A stretch of DNA of 37,589 nucleotides, from positions 1-37,589 of the forward strand of contig CANJNZ010000044.1 in the NCBI GenBank assembly GCA_947476045.1, read 5' to 3'. The translations under genes and the position numbers were made by a program. The notes under the pieces were generated by a model. That model searched no databases. It saw only the letters and a program-made list of their open reading frames with translations, and had not been told where the DNA came from. The DNA comes from Chthoniobacteraceae bacterium (GTDB lineage Bacteria > Verrucomicrobiota > Verrucomicrobiia > Chthoniobacterales > Chthoniobacteraceae). Below, one piece after another: positions 17,485 to 25,721 of the stretch (the first letter of the stretch is position 1; each line of letters opens with the position of its first letter).

Positions 17485-17943
17485 TTACTGCTGCCCTTCG
17501 CCCTGCTGCTCTTCCATTTTTTTCAAAATGTCGGAGCGGTCTTCGACTTCCTCCCACACTTCGCTGGCGACATAGACGGGTGCGCCTTGCTGGATGGCGA
17601 GGGCGATGCAGTCGCTGGGGCGTCCATCGAGTTCGATGATCTTTTTGGCGTGCAGTTCGTTTTCGGCGCTGATGATGAGGCGGGCGAAATAGGTCTCGGT
17701 TTTGAGGTCGTTGATGATGACGCGCTCCACTTTCGCGCCGAGCGCGGTGAGCAGGTGGCCGAGGAGGTCGTGCGTGAGCGGGCGTTCCTTGGGCGTGTTG
17801 TTGATGAACATGGCGATGGCTGCGCCGACGCTTTCATCCACATAGATGACGAAGACCTTGTGCTCGTTGCCGACAAAGACGGCGCGGCCGTTGTTATACG
17901 GAAGGATGGCGCGCACGTTGACGGGAACGACCTGTTTGCTCAT
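17485..17943 (-). CDS. Bifunctional nuclease / DUF151 family protein
   Basis: 152 aa on the minus strand, convergent with the Roco gene. It matches the DUF151 bifunctional-nuclease family: conserved ESVGAAIAMFINN near residues 37-49, TxDLLGxLLxxLGAKVERVIINDLK, TYFARLII, and the hallmark LDGRPSDCIALAIQQGAPVYVA. Plant and Thermotoga relatives have been described with RNase/DNase or structural roles; bacterial function is mostly unknown. The C-terminus adds a Glu/Gln-rich tail (EEQQGEGQQ). Predicted cytosolic. The upstream neighbour at 18051 is divergent, so 17944-18050 should hold both promoters. Confidence 0.9.
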   Translation of the reverse strand: MSKQVVPVNVRAILPYNNGRAVFVGNEHKVFVIYVDESVGAAIAMFINNTPKERPLTHDLLGHLLTALGAKVERVIINDLKTETYFARLIISAENELHAKKIIELDGRPSDCIALAIQQGAPVYVASEVWEEVEDRSDILKKMEEQQGEGQQ

Positions 17944-18020
17944 GCGGCGACCATAAGGGCTTCATGTGCGCGAGGCAAGAGGGCGGTATTTTTTATAACC
18001 AACAATTCCCCTTTGCGCGG

Positions 18021-18036
18021 AGCGCGGTCCCGCGCT
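18021..18036. promoter_or_regulatory. 7-bp palindrome in divergent intergenic region
   Basis: AGCGCGG, two bases, then CCGCGCT lies between the DUF151 gene and the divergent gene at 18051. A TTTTTTATAA stretch just upstream (about 17990) could hold a -10 element for either direction. Being symmetric, the palindrome could be an operator. Weak. Confidence 0.3.
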
Positions 18037-18050
18037 AACAGTCCACGCAC

Positions 18051-18710
18051 ATGGCCGATCACGCAGACAAAGTCTGGGACGAATACGACTGGGAGAGATT
18101 TCTCCAGCAGCAGGAGCAGCGCACCGAAAAATACATGGAGCTGCTCGAAAAGTATCTCGACCACCCGCAACGCGACGAAATCATCGCTCAGGAAATGGGC
18201 TGGTCCCAATTCGGACATGGGGAGGCGCGTGATTGGGAGGAGGAGATGGAGGCGAAATTCGAGCAGGAGATGTCCGACATTGAGCAAATCGCCGGTGATG
18301 ACGACGCGGAAGGGGAGGAGGATGCCGATGGCGACGCCCATCCGCTCTACCGCGAGACGCTGGCCTTTGCGCTGGAACTGGATGACATCTTTTTCGACAT
18401 GCCGTCGAATGTGCAGGAACACCCCGCGACGGTGACGCTGCAAAATCAAACATCACTCGCCGCCACCAAACTCGCTGCGGCGCTGAACGACGATGACATT
18501 GACGAACTCGGCATGAGGATCGCCTACCTGAAGCGCGCCCTTCACGCGATCAACACTTCGCTCGATGCGGTCAGTCATCTTCGCGAGGGGAATCTTATCG
18601 GGGCTGCGGAGCATGAGCGGGTGCGCGGCAGTCTTTTCAGTATCCGCGACGGGGTCGTCTCCGCGATGGGTGAATATCGCGCGGAATTCCGCAAGCGGCA
18701 TGGGCGCTAG
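18051..18710 (+). CDS. Acidic hypothetical protein
   Basis: 219 aa; not recognised. The N-terminal half is highly acidic and helical (Asp/Glu/Gln-rich, DWEEEMEAKFEQEM, then a GDDDAEGEEDADGD patch near 83-96), while the C-terminal half is helical (LAFALELDDIFFDMP; TSLAATKLAAALNDDDIDELG; VRGSLFSIRDGV). No signal peptide, TM or known motif is visible. Base composition and codon use match the neighbours, which argues for a real gene. It lies just upstream of an ECF sigma gene, separated by 24 nt, and might be co-transcribed with it. Confidence 0.75.
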   Translation: MADHADKVWDEYDWERFLQQQEQRTEKYMELLEKYLDHPQRDEIIAQEMGWSQFGHGEARDWEEEMEAKFEQEMSDIEQIAGDDDAEGEEDADGDAHPLYRETLAFALELDDIFFDMPSNVQEHPATVTLQNQTSLAATKLAAALNDDDIDELGMRIAYLKRALHAINTSLDAVSHLREGNLIGAAEHERVRGSLFSIRDGVVSAMGEYRAEFRKRHGR

Positions 18711-18734
18711 GGCGTTCACTTTTCTGAAAACGCT

Positions 18735-19367
18735 TTGAATAGTCAGGCCACCACTACGTCCAACAAAGAGCCTGCCGCTCCTGCGGACGGCCCTAGCGAC
18801 ATCGAACTCGTGGGCCGTTGTCAGCAGGGCGACACGGGCGCTTTCAATGAACTCATCACCCGTCACCGCCAACGCTGTTTCGCCATGATTTTCCACATGG
18901 TCAGAAATGAAGAAGACGCTTGGGACCTCGCCCAGGACGGCTTTGTGCGTGCGTGGAAAAGCATCGCGAATTTCCGGGGGCAGTCCGCTTTTTACACGTG
19001 GCTGCACCGCATCATTACGAATGCCGCGCTCGACTGGCTGCGCAAAAAGCAAATTCAGGGCGGGCAGGAATTTGATGACACCATCGGCCTCCGCCGCATC
19101 GAGCCCGGTGCTGTGACTGCGCCAAAGGCGGACATGCAGCCTGCCGAGCGCATCGCGGACTGTGAAGTGCGCCACAGCATTGATGCCGCGCTCGCAAAGC
19201 TCAGCCCGGAGCACCGCACGGTCATCGTGCTTCGCGAAATCGAAGGCTGCGAGTATCAGGAAATCGCCGACGCGATGGGGACGACCATCGGCACGGTGAT
19301 GTCCCGGCTTTTCTACGCGCGCAAAAAACTGCAAACCCTGCTCAAGGACACCTATGAACAACTCTGA
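18735..19367 (+). CDS. ECF-type RNA polymerase sigma factor
   Basis: 210 aa. Region 2 spans ~23-95 (ELVGRCQQGDTGAFNELITR; NEEDAWDLAQDGFVRAW with the -10 recognition helix; SAFYTWLHRIITNAALDWLRKK). Region 4 lies at ~145-205 (SPEHRTVIVLREIEGCEYQEIADAMGTTIGTVMSRLFYARKKL). An extended ~20-residue N-terminus precedes region 2. The only start that keeps region 2 intact is TTG at 18735; the first ATG lies inside region 2. The 3' end overlaps the next gene by 14 nt, as usual for a sigma/anti-sigma pair. Confidence 0.92.
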   Translation: MNSQATTTSNKEPAAPADGPSDIELVGRCQQGDTGAFNELITRHRQRCFAMIFHMVRNEEDAWDLAQDGFVRAWKSIANFRGQSAFYTWLHRIITNAALDWLRKKQIQGGQEFDDTIGLRRIEPGAVTAPKADMQPAERIADCEVRHSIDAALAKLSPEHRTVIVLREIEGCEYQEIADAMGTTIGTVMSRLFYARKKLQTLLKDTYEQL

Positions 19368-19836
19368 ACCGCTCACGCCGCACGAAGAGAAACTGACCGC
19401 CTACCTCGACGGATGTCTTTCCGCCGCCGAAGCCGCTGCTTTCGAATGCGAACACCCCGAAGTCCTCGCGGAGAAAGCGAGCACTGCACGTCTCGGCGAT
19501 GTGCTCCGCGCACACAGCGTCGCGCCCGCCATGCACCACGCGGATTTTTTTAACCACCAAATCATCCGCGAAATCGCGCCCGCATCCGCACCAGCGCGCC
19601 GGGCTGCGTGGCCGCTGTGGCGTCTCGCATTTGCCAGCGCGTGCTGCCTTTTTGCCGTGCTGGGGATTTATCAGACATTCGTGAAGGCACCCGCGCGCCC
19701 ACGTAATTTCGCGCAAGTTCTCAGCGTCACGGCGGGCGATCCCGGAATCACTGCGGAGGTCATTGATGGGGACGGCATCAGCGTCGTCTGGGTGGACGGG
19801 CTCGACTATCTCTCGAAAGACTACGTCCTCGAATGA
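19354..19836 (+). CDS. Putative anti-sigma factor, single transmembrane segment
   Basis: 160 aa; starts inside the ECF sigma gene, the classical sigma/anti-sigma arrangement. The N-terminal ~80 residues have the acidic helix layout of anti-sigma domains (PHEEKLTAYLDGCLSAAEAAAFE), but the Zn-binding HxxxCxxC is missing. One hydrophobic helix at ~88-108 would anchor it in the inner membrane, followed by a ~50-residue outer part with a DGDGISVVWVDGLDYLS motif. It likely restrains the sigma until an envelope signal. Its stop overlaps the next start (ATGA at 19833). Confidence 0.75.
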   Translation: MNNSEPLTPHEEKLTAYLDGCLSAAEAAAFECEHPEVLAEKASTARLGDVLRAHSVAPAMHHADFFNHQIIREIAPASAPARRAAWPLWRLAFASACCLFAVLGIYQTFVKAPARPRNFAQVLSVTAGDPGITAEVIDGDGISVVWVDGLDYLSKDYVLE

Positions 19837-20270
19837 ACGCGCTCCGTCTGCTCGCAGTCCTTTTTGCTTTAGCCATCGCCGCACAGGCGGAGGAAAAAGT
19901 ATGGAGCGCCGTCATCCTCGCCAGCGATCCGGCGCGTGGCGAAAAGCTCAAAGCTCCGCCAGCCGACATCGCGCCCTACGCTGCGAAGCTCACGAAGGTT
20001 TTCGGATACGAGCAATTTGAAATCCTCGGCTCGGCGACGAAGGCGATGGATAACCAGACCGAGCGCTGGCTCGTGCCCAGCCAGAACTTCTGGGTCGGAG
20101 CCTTCGCCCAGCGCGCCGCAGACGGCTACCTGCTGAAGCTCGAATTTTTCCACGACAAACGCAAAATCGTAGAAACACAGGCAAAGCTCGGCTCCGGCAC
20201 ACCGCTCTTCATCCGCGGCCCCGTCCACGCCCGTGGCCAGCTCATCGTGGTTTTTGAAGTGAGACAGTGA
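19833..20270 (+). CDS. Secreted hypothetical protein coupled to the sigma/anti-sigma genes
   Basis: 145 aa. The ATGA overlap with the anti-sigma-like gene indicates coupling. MNALRLLAVLFALAIAAQA is a clear Sec signal peptide; the mature protein (~125 aa) is periplasmic or secreted. The core carries YAAKLTKVFGYEQFEILG and a C-terminal LIVVFEVRQ strand, with no recognised domain. As the third gene after an ECF sigma/anti-sigma pair, it might be a regulatory partner or a target, which the sequence cannot decide. Confidence 0.75.
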   Translation: MNALRLLAVLFALAIAAQAEEKVWSAVILASDPARGEKLKAPPADIAPYAAKLTKVFGYEQFEILGSATKAMDNQTERWLVPSQNFWVGAFAQRAADGYLLKLEFFHDKRKIVETQAKLGSGTPLFIRGPVHARGQLIVVFEVRQ

Positions 20271-20316
20271 GTCCGCTGATGCTTGCGCTTGTTGCATGTG
20301 GTCGACAACGTAGGTC

Positions 20317-23300
20317 ATGATTTTTCGTTTTGCTTTTGCACTGGTGGCCTCGGCTGTGTTTGCGGGGGAGGATGCTGCGCTGGAGGGGCGGTTTATTTCC
20401 AATGCGCGGCAGCTCATCATTGAGGGCAAGAGGAGCGGGGAGGGGTATTTTTCGCCGGATGGGAAGCGGATGATTTTTCAAAGTGAGCGGGAGGCGGGAA
20501 ATCCGTTTTACCAGATGTATGTGCTGGATTTGCAGAGCGGGGAGACGACGCGGGTGTCGCCGGGGACGGGGAAGACGTCGTGCGGTTTTTTCCAAGCGGG
20601 GACGGGGCGGGTTTTGTTTGCGAGCACGCATGAGGATGCGGAGGCGGTGGCGAAGCAAAAGGCGGAACTGGAGTTTAGAGCGAGCGGGAAGCAGCGGCGG
20701 TATTCGTGGGATTACGATGCGGCGATGGATATTTTTTCGGCGAATGTGGATGGGACGAAGCTGGTGAATTTGACGAAGTCGCCGGGGTATGATGCGGAGG
20801 GGGCGTTTTCGCCGGACGGGAAGAAGATTGTGTTTTGTTCGCTGCGCGGGGCTTTTCCGCTGGAGAATCTCTCGGCGGAAAATCGGGCGCGCTATGAGAA
20901 GGAACCGTCGTGGTTCGGCGACATCTACATCATGGATGCGGATGGCTCGAATGTGCGGCGGCTGACGGATGCGCCGGGCTATGATGGCGGGCCGTTTTTT
21001 TCGCCCGATGGGGAGCGGATCCTCTGGCGGCGCTTCGATGCGAGCGGGATGAATGCGGACATTTTCACGATGAAGCTCGATGGGAGCGATGTGCGGCGGC
21101 TGACGGATTTTAAGGCGATGTCGTGGGCGCCGTTTTTTCATCCGAGCGGAAAGTATGTGGTATTCACGTCGAACAAGCTGGGGTTTGAAAATTTCGAGCT
21201 GTTCCTCGTAGATGCGGCGGGCGGGCGCGAGCCGGTGCGCGTGACATTCACGCCGGGCTTCGACGGGCTGCCGGTGTTTTCGCCTGATGGAAAAAAGCTG
21301 TCATGGGCGAGCGGGCGCACGTCGGACGGGAAGTCGCAGATTTTCCTCGCGGACTGGAATCACGAGGCGGCGCTGAAGGCGCTGGAGGCGGCGCCGAAGC
21401 GTGCAGTGCCGGAGAAGTCGCTTGATGAGCAAGTGCAGGAACTTGAGAAATATTTGGATGCTGCGGCTTCTGCGAAGCCTGCTGGGGGAGCGGGCGGAGG
21501 TGCTTCATTTCATGGTGGCACCATCGTGTATACGCCGTTGGGTTCATTCGCGTTACCGAGCATCGGAGGTCAACAGTTGAAGCCGGAGATTTCAGCGGAG
21601 GATGCGCAACTTGAAGTGAGCTGGCTTGCGGATGAGAAACGTGATGGCCGCGCGGTTGGTAGCGATGGCGCACGGATGGCGGCGGATTGGCTGGCGGAGT
21701 ATTTTAAGAAGGTGGGTGTGATGCCGCTGCCGGGCGTGGATGGATATTTTCACCCGTTTGAGTTTAATTCGGGCGAGCGTGTGGATGCGGCGAAGACGGC
21801 GCTCAAAATCAATGAGGGTGCGCCCTCGGTGCTCGACCGCGATTTTCGTCCGCTGCCTTTCAGCTCGAATGAGGAGGCGCGGGGTGCGGTGGTTTTTGCG
21901 GGCTACGGTCTGAACGTGCCGGAGGGGACGGGGCAGCGACGTTACAACAGTTACGAGGGGCTGGATGTGAAGGACAAGGTGGTGATCTTTCTGCGCTACG
22001 TGCCGGAGGGTGTGGATGCGCCGCGTCGTGCGCATCTGAATCGTTACGCCGGACTGCGCTACAAAGTGATGATGGCGCGCGAACGTGGCGCGAAGGGCGT
22101 GCTGGTGGTGACGGGGCCGAATTCGCCGAATGCGGGAGAGCTTTTGCCGCTGAGCGGCGACGGGAGCAATGCGGACAGCGGGTTGCCTGCGCTGAGTGTG
22201 AGCGGGGCGCTTGCCGATGCGCTGCTGAAACCGTCGGGTAAGACGGTGAAGGAATTGCAGACGTCGCTCGATGATGAAAATCCGCACGCGCAGGGAGGGT
22301 TCGCAGTGCCGGGTGTGTCCGCGACTTTCACCGCTGGCGTGATTCACGAAAAGAAGATGGATCGAAATGTGGTTGGCTGCATCAAAGTGAAGGGCGCTAC
22401 GGAATGGGTGATCATCGGCGCGCACTACGATCATCTCGGTCGCGGAAAAAATGGCGGCAGTTCGCTCGCGCGCACTGGCGAGGAGGGAAAAATTCACCCC
22501 GGTGCGGACGACAACGCGAGCGGCACAGCGATGGTGATGGAGATCGCCGCCGCGCTCGCGAAGGAGCACGCGGAGCACCCAGAAAAATTCCGCCGCAACA
22601 TGGCGTTTGCGCTGTGGAGCGGCGAGGAGTCGGGATTGCTGGGCAGTAATGCTTTTGTGGAAAAGCCGCCGCTCGATTTAAAAAACGTCGTCGCCTACAT
22701 CAACGCCGACATGGTTGGGCGGCTGCGCGAAAACAAGCTGCTCGTGCAGGCGGTGGGTTCGTCGAAGTCATGGCCGCGCATCATCGAAAAACGCAATGTC
22801 GCGGCGGGTTTCGCGCTCACGTTGCAGGAAGACCCTTATTTGCCGACCGACGTGACTTCCTTTTACCCAAAGCGCATCCCGGTGCTGAATTTTTTCACGG
22901 GCAGCCACGAGGATTATCATCGCCCGACGGACACGGCGGACAAAATCAACGCCGAGGGCATCGCGCGCATCGCGACCTTTGCGAAGGGCATCGTGCTCGA
23001 TGTGGCGCAGTCGCCGGAGCGGCCCGAGTTTTCGCGAGTCGAGCGCAAGGATCAGGGAGGAGGGCGCGATCAGATGCGCGCTTACCTCGGCAGCATCCCA
23101 GATTATGCTACCGAAGTGAAAGGAGTGAAGCTCAGCGGAGTGCGCGCCGACAGCCCCGCCGAGAAGGCCGGACTGAAAGGCGGCGATGTGATCGTGGAGT
23201 TTGCCGGGCAGAAAATCGCGAACATCTACGACTACACCTATGCGCTCGACGCCGTGAAAATCGGCCAGCCCGTGAAGGTCATCGTGGAGCGCGAAGGTAA

Positions 23301-23340
23301 GCGCGTGGAAATCACCGCGACACCCGAGGCGCGGAAGTGA
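20317..23340 (+). CDS. Secreted M28 zinc peptidase with N-terminal TolB-like propeller and C-terminal PDZ
   Basis: 1007 aa. MIFRFAFALVASAVFA is the signal peptide. Residues ~40-355 contain WD40-like/PD40 repeats (FSPDGKKIVF, FSPDGERILW, FSPDGKKLSW). A PA-type insert and the M28 core follow from ~440. Ligand and catalytic residues visible: HYDH (His703), GADDNASG (Asp731/732), SGEESG (Glu770/771), NADMVGR (Asp798) and SHEDYHRPTD (His868). These fit a two-zinc aminopeptidase or carboxypeptidase. A PDZ module ends the protein (~910-1003: GVRADSPAEKAGLKGGDVIVEFAG). The propeller may restrict substrate access. No operon partner is obvious, and codon use is uniform. Confidence 0.92.
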   Translation: MIFRFAFALVASAVFAGEDAALEGRFISNARQLIIEGKRSGEGYFSPDGKRMIFQSEREAGNPFYQMYVLDLQSGETTRVSPGTGKTSCGFFQAGTGRVLFASTHEDAEAVAKQKAELEFRASGKQRRYSWDYDAAMDIFSANVDGTKLVNLTKSPGYDAEGAFSPDGKKIVFCSLRGAFPLENLSAENRARYEKEPSWFGDIYIMDADGSNVRRLTDAPGYDGGPFFSPDGERILWRRFDASGMNADIFTMKLDGSDVRRLTDFKAMSWAPFFHPSGKYVVFTSNKLGFENFELFLVDAAGGREPVRVTFTPGFDGLPVFSPDGKKLSWASGRTSDGKSQIFLADWNHEAALKALEAAPKRAVPEKSLDEQVQELEKYLDAAASAKPAGGAGGGASFHGGTIVYTPLGSFALPSIGGQQLKPEISAEDAQLEVSWLADEKRDGRAVGSDGARMAADWLAEYFKKVGVMPLPGVDGYFHPFEFNSGERVDAAKTALKINEGAPSVLDRDFRPLPFSSNEEARGAVVFAGYGLNVPEGTGQRRYNSYEGLDVKDKVVIFLRYVPEGVDAPRRAHLNRYAGLRYKVMMARERGAKGVLVVTGPNSPNAGELLPLSGDGSNADSGLPALSVSGALADALLKPSGKTVKELQTSLDDENPHAQGGFAVPGVSATFTAGVIHEKKMDRNVVGCIKVKGATEWVIIGAHYDHLGRGKNGGSSLARTGEEGKIHPGADDNASGTAMVMEIAAALAKEHAEHPEKFRRNMAFALWSGEESGLLGSNAFVEKPPLDLKNVVAYINADMVGRLRENKLLVQAVGSSKSWPRIIEKRNVAAGFALTLQEDPYLPTDVTSFYPKRIPVLNFFTGSHEDYHRPTDTADKINAEGIARIATFAKGIVLDVAQSPERPEFSRVERKDQGGGRDQMRAYLGSIPDYATEVKGVKLSGVRADSPAEKAGLKGGDVIVEFAGQKIANIYDYTYALDAVKIGQPVKVIVEREGKRVEITATPEARK

Positions 23341-23394
23341 GCGGACGATTCTAACCTTGAGCAAGATGACTGTAACTGCTCAGCGTTATAATCT

Positions 23395-23904
23395 ATGTCC
23401 TTTGATCGATTTGAGAACGAGTATCCTGGCTTGAAGCAGGTGCCAGCAAAGCGGTCTTGGCACCGTTTTTTGATCGTTCTCGGCGTCTCCCTTCTTTACG
23501 CGTTGAGTTGTCGACTAATTTTTGGATGGGGACGCGCGAAGGATATTTTTCCAATTGTCTCGATTTCGTTTCTCACGCTCGTCCCGATGGCATTCGGTGC
23601 ACTTACCACTTTCCTCGGATATTGGCTTTGTGGCCCGTCTCGTTTCTGGGTTTATGTCGCGCCTGCGATAGTGGCCAAGTTGGGATTTATCGGCTCATTT
23701 GTGGTGCACATGGAGGCACTGCTCTGTCTCGTTGTTGCCTTTCCAATCATGTTCCCTATGGCAATTATCGGCGGACGTGCGGCGGGATGGATACTTTATC
23801 ATCGCTCGAACAAACTTTACGTCAGTATTTTCGTTTTATTGCCATTTGCGGTCGCACCGATTGAAGCACAGTGGAAAGCGGCACCTGAACTCGTTGCTAT
23901 CTAG
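23395..23904 (+). CDS. N-terminal membrane half of a gene split by an in-frame stop
   Basis: 169 aa ending at TAG 23902-23904. Four or so hydrophobic segments are visible (~26-46, 50-78, 85-110, 116-138, 143-158). Not a known transporter. The frame continues after TAG without a shift into the SRPBCC ORF below; 23395-24411 would read as one ~338-codon protein if the TAG were a sense codon. Small membrane proteins fused to SRPBCC domains exist in related bacteria, so this is more likely one disrupted gene than two. A sequencing error or stop readthrough are the alternatives. Confidence 0.65.
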   Translation: MSFDRFENEYPGLKQVPAKRSWHRFLIVLGVSLLYALSCRLIFGWGRAKDIFPIVSISFLTLVPMAFGALTTFLGYWLCGPSRFWVYVAPAIVAKLGFIGSFVVHMEALLCLVVAFPIMFPMAIIGGRAAGWILYHRSNKLYVSIFVLLPFAVAPIEAQWKAAPELVAI

Positions 23905-23982
23905 GACAGTATTCAAATCAACGCGTCGCCTACTGAAATTTGGGCTGAGATTGCGAGTGTCCGCGCCATATCGCGCGAAGAG

Positions 23983-24411
23983 GTGCCATTCAAATGGATC
24001 TACGTTCTGGATTTTCCGCGACCCATTGCGGCAACGCTGGATCACGAAGGCGTGGGAGCCCGGAGGCTCGCGACGTTCGAGCGCGGCGTGTCGTTTTATG
24101 AGACTGTCACCGAATGGAAGCCCGAGAGTTCGATTGCATTCACCATCAAGGCCGATCCGGATTTCATCCCGCACACAGCATTTGATCAGCACATCATCGT
24201 TGGCGGGCGCTTTTACGATGTCCTCGATGGGCGCTATGTCATCCAGCCCGAGGGGAACGGATGCCGACTGGTGCTCACGAGCACGCACCGGCTTTCCACG
24301 CGCTTTAATGCCTACGCCGGTTGGTGGAGTCGCTGGGTGATGAACCAGGTGCAATCTTCGATTCTCACTGTGATCAAAAAACGCGCAGAGGATCATGCCG
24401 CGCGGAAGTAG
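23983..24411 (+). CDS. SRPBCC/polyketide-cyclase-like domain, C-terminal half of the split gene
   Basis: The GTG at 23983 gives 142 aa, but the domain clearly begins further upstream: the same frame from 23905 reads DSIQINASPTEIWAEIASVR, the usual first beta strand of an SRPBCC fold. It continues with FPRPIAATLDHEGVGARRLATFE, FYETVTEWKPESSIAFTI and a C-terminal helix (AGWWSRWVMNQVQSSILTVI). The START/SRPBCC fold binds small hydrophobic ligands. If translated alone from GTG, the fold would lack its first strand, supporting the view that the natural gene starts at 23395. No function can be assigned. Confidence 0.6.
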   Translation: MPFKWIYVLDFPRPIAATLDHEGVGARRLATFERGVSFYETVTEWKPESSIAFTIKADPDFIPHTAFDQHIIVGGRFYDVLDGRYVIQPEGNGCRLVLTSTHRLSTRFNAYAGWWSRWVMNQVQSSILTVIKKRAEDHAARK

Positions 24412-24461
24412 TGAGGTTTCCACCTTGCCACCGTATGTGGGGTCTGGGCTAAAAGAGGGCG

Positions 24462-25427
24462 ATGACTTCGCCTGAAAAGCACCCGACACTGACCGTGGGC
24501 GAGTTCTACACACGACACTCGGAGTCGTTGCAACTCGAACCACTCACAGAGGCGGGCATTGGATTCCAGCGACGAATCCGCGAGCCCACGATTAACCGGC
24601 CCGGCCTGGCGCTGTGCGGTTTCTTTTCGTATTTCGCGGACAAACGCATCCAGGTTATGGGATCGGCGGAGCTTTCGTATTTAAAAAGTCTGCCGGACAA
24701 GGAAGTGAAGCAACGCTGCGAGGCGATGTGTGAGCATCCTATCCCGTGCATCGTGGTGGCGCGGCATCATCGCGTGCCGGAAGCGCTCATCATTGCGGCG
24801 CGGGATCGCGAGATAGCGGTGTTCAGCACGCCGATGGTGACGATGCGTTTCATCAATGCCGCCACACTCGCGCTGGAATTCGATTTCGCACCGCGCAAGA
24901 GCGAATACGGCAGCATGGTGGACATACAGGGTATCGGGGTGATCATCCGTGGCTCCAGTGGCATCGGAAAAAGCGAATGTGTGCTCGGTTTGCTCGAACG
25001 CGGCTATTCGCTCGTGAGCGATGACATCACGCATCTCCGCGTTGTCGAAGGGCGCGAACTGATGGGCACGAGCGCAGAGTTGACGCGGAATCACATGGAG
25101 GTGCGCGGCATTGGCGTGATCAATGTGACGGCCATTTTCGGGGTGGGCGCAATTCGTTTGGAGAAGCGGCTGGACCTCGTGGTGACGCTGAAGGACTGGC
25201 AGGAGATCGAGGAAATCGAGCGCACCGGCATCGAGCAGCAGTATTACGAAATTCTCGGTTTGTTCGTTCCTCATGTGACGGTTCCCGTTCGTTCGGGACG
25301 CGATTTAGGCCGACTGGTGGAGGTGGCTGCGCTCGACCAAAAGCTGAAGAGTCACGGACATAACAGTGCAATTGAATTCAATGAACGCTTGATGAATGCG
25401 ATGCAGCCAAAGAAGAAAGACGAGTAA
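24462..25427 (+). CDS. hprK: HPr kinase/phosphorylase
   Basis: 321 aa, usual length. The N-terminal domain carries GLALCGFFSYFADKRIQVMGSAE. The kinase domain has P-loop GSSGIGKSE (residues 164-172), SDDIT with catalytic Asp, and the HPrK signature MEVRGIGVINV; the second-site motif R(S)GRDLGRLVEVAA ends the domain. HprK phosphorylates a Ser in HPr using ATP or PPi and reverses the reaction with phosphate, coupling metabolic state to regulation. A GAGGG lies ~5 nt upstream of the ATG, one of the few SD-like sites here. hprK, ptsH and ptsI are adjacent (ptsH starts 3 nt after the stop). Confidence 0.95.
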   Translation: MTSPEKHPTLTVGEFYTRHSESLQLEPLTEAGIGFQRRIREPTINRPGLALCGFFSYFADKRIQVMGSAELSYLKSLPDKEVKQRCEAMCEHPIPCIVVARHHRVPEALIIAARDREIAVFSTPMVTMRFINAATLALEFDFAPRKSEYGSMVDIQGIGVIIRGSSGIGKSECVLGLLERGYSLVSDDITHLRVVEGRELMGTSAELTRNHMEVRGIGVINVTAIFGVGAIRLEKRLDLVVTLKDWQEIEEIERTGIEQQYYEILGLFVPHVTVPVRSGRDLGRLVEVAALDQKLKSHGHNSAIEFNERLMNAMQPKKKDE

Positions 25428-25430
25428 CCG

Positions 25431-25721
25431 ATGAGCATTCTGAAACCAAAAATCACCGTCAGCCGGGAAGTCGAGATTATCAACAAGCTCGGACTGCATG
25501 CGCGTCCGTGCTCGAAATTCGTGAAGCTGGCGGCACAATTCAAATGCGAGGTGTGGGTGGTGAAAGACGAGCAGACTGTGAACGGGAAGAGCATTATGGG
25601 GCTGATGATGCTGGCGGCGGGGCAGGGGAGTAAGCTGACGATTACTTGTGAAGGGACCGACGCCGAGGAGGCGCTGGCCGCCGTGGAAAAACTCGTGCTC
25701 ACTAAATTTGATGAAGAGTGA
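25431..25721 (+). CDS. ptsH: HPr family phosphocarrier protein
   Basis: 96 aa. It carries the EI phosphoacceptor motif [13 protein letters not shown] (His23) and the HprK target region [18 protein letters not shown] (Ser54). Both sites are intact, so it can be phosphorylated by EI on His and by HprK on Ser. The N-terminus is ~8 residues longer than E. coli HPr. It lies between hprK and ptsI, which overlaps it by 11 nt, indicating translational coupling. Confidence 0.95.
   Translation: MSILKPKITVSREVEIINKLGLHARPCSKFVKLAAQFKCEVWVVKDEQTVNGKSIMGLMMLAAGQGSKLTITCEGTDAEEALAAVEKLVLTKFDEE

Noticed and set aside
23387-23392. TATAAT just before the split membrane gene
   Set aside because: Only 2 nt separate it from the ATG at 23395, so transcription would start inside the gene, and no matching -35 was seen at 15-19 nt.
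25648-25710. Upstream start of enzyme I
   Set aside because: The extra residues are HPr coding sequence in another frame; ATG 25711 fits the family N-terminus.
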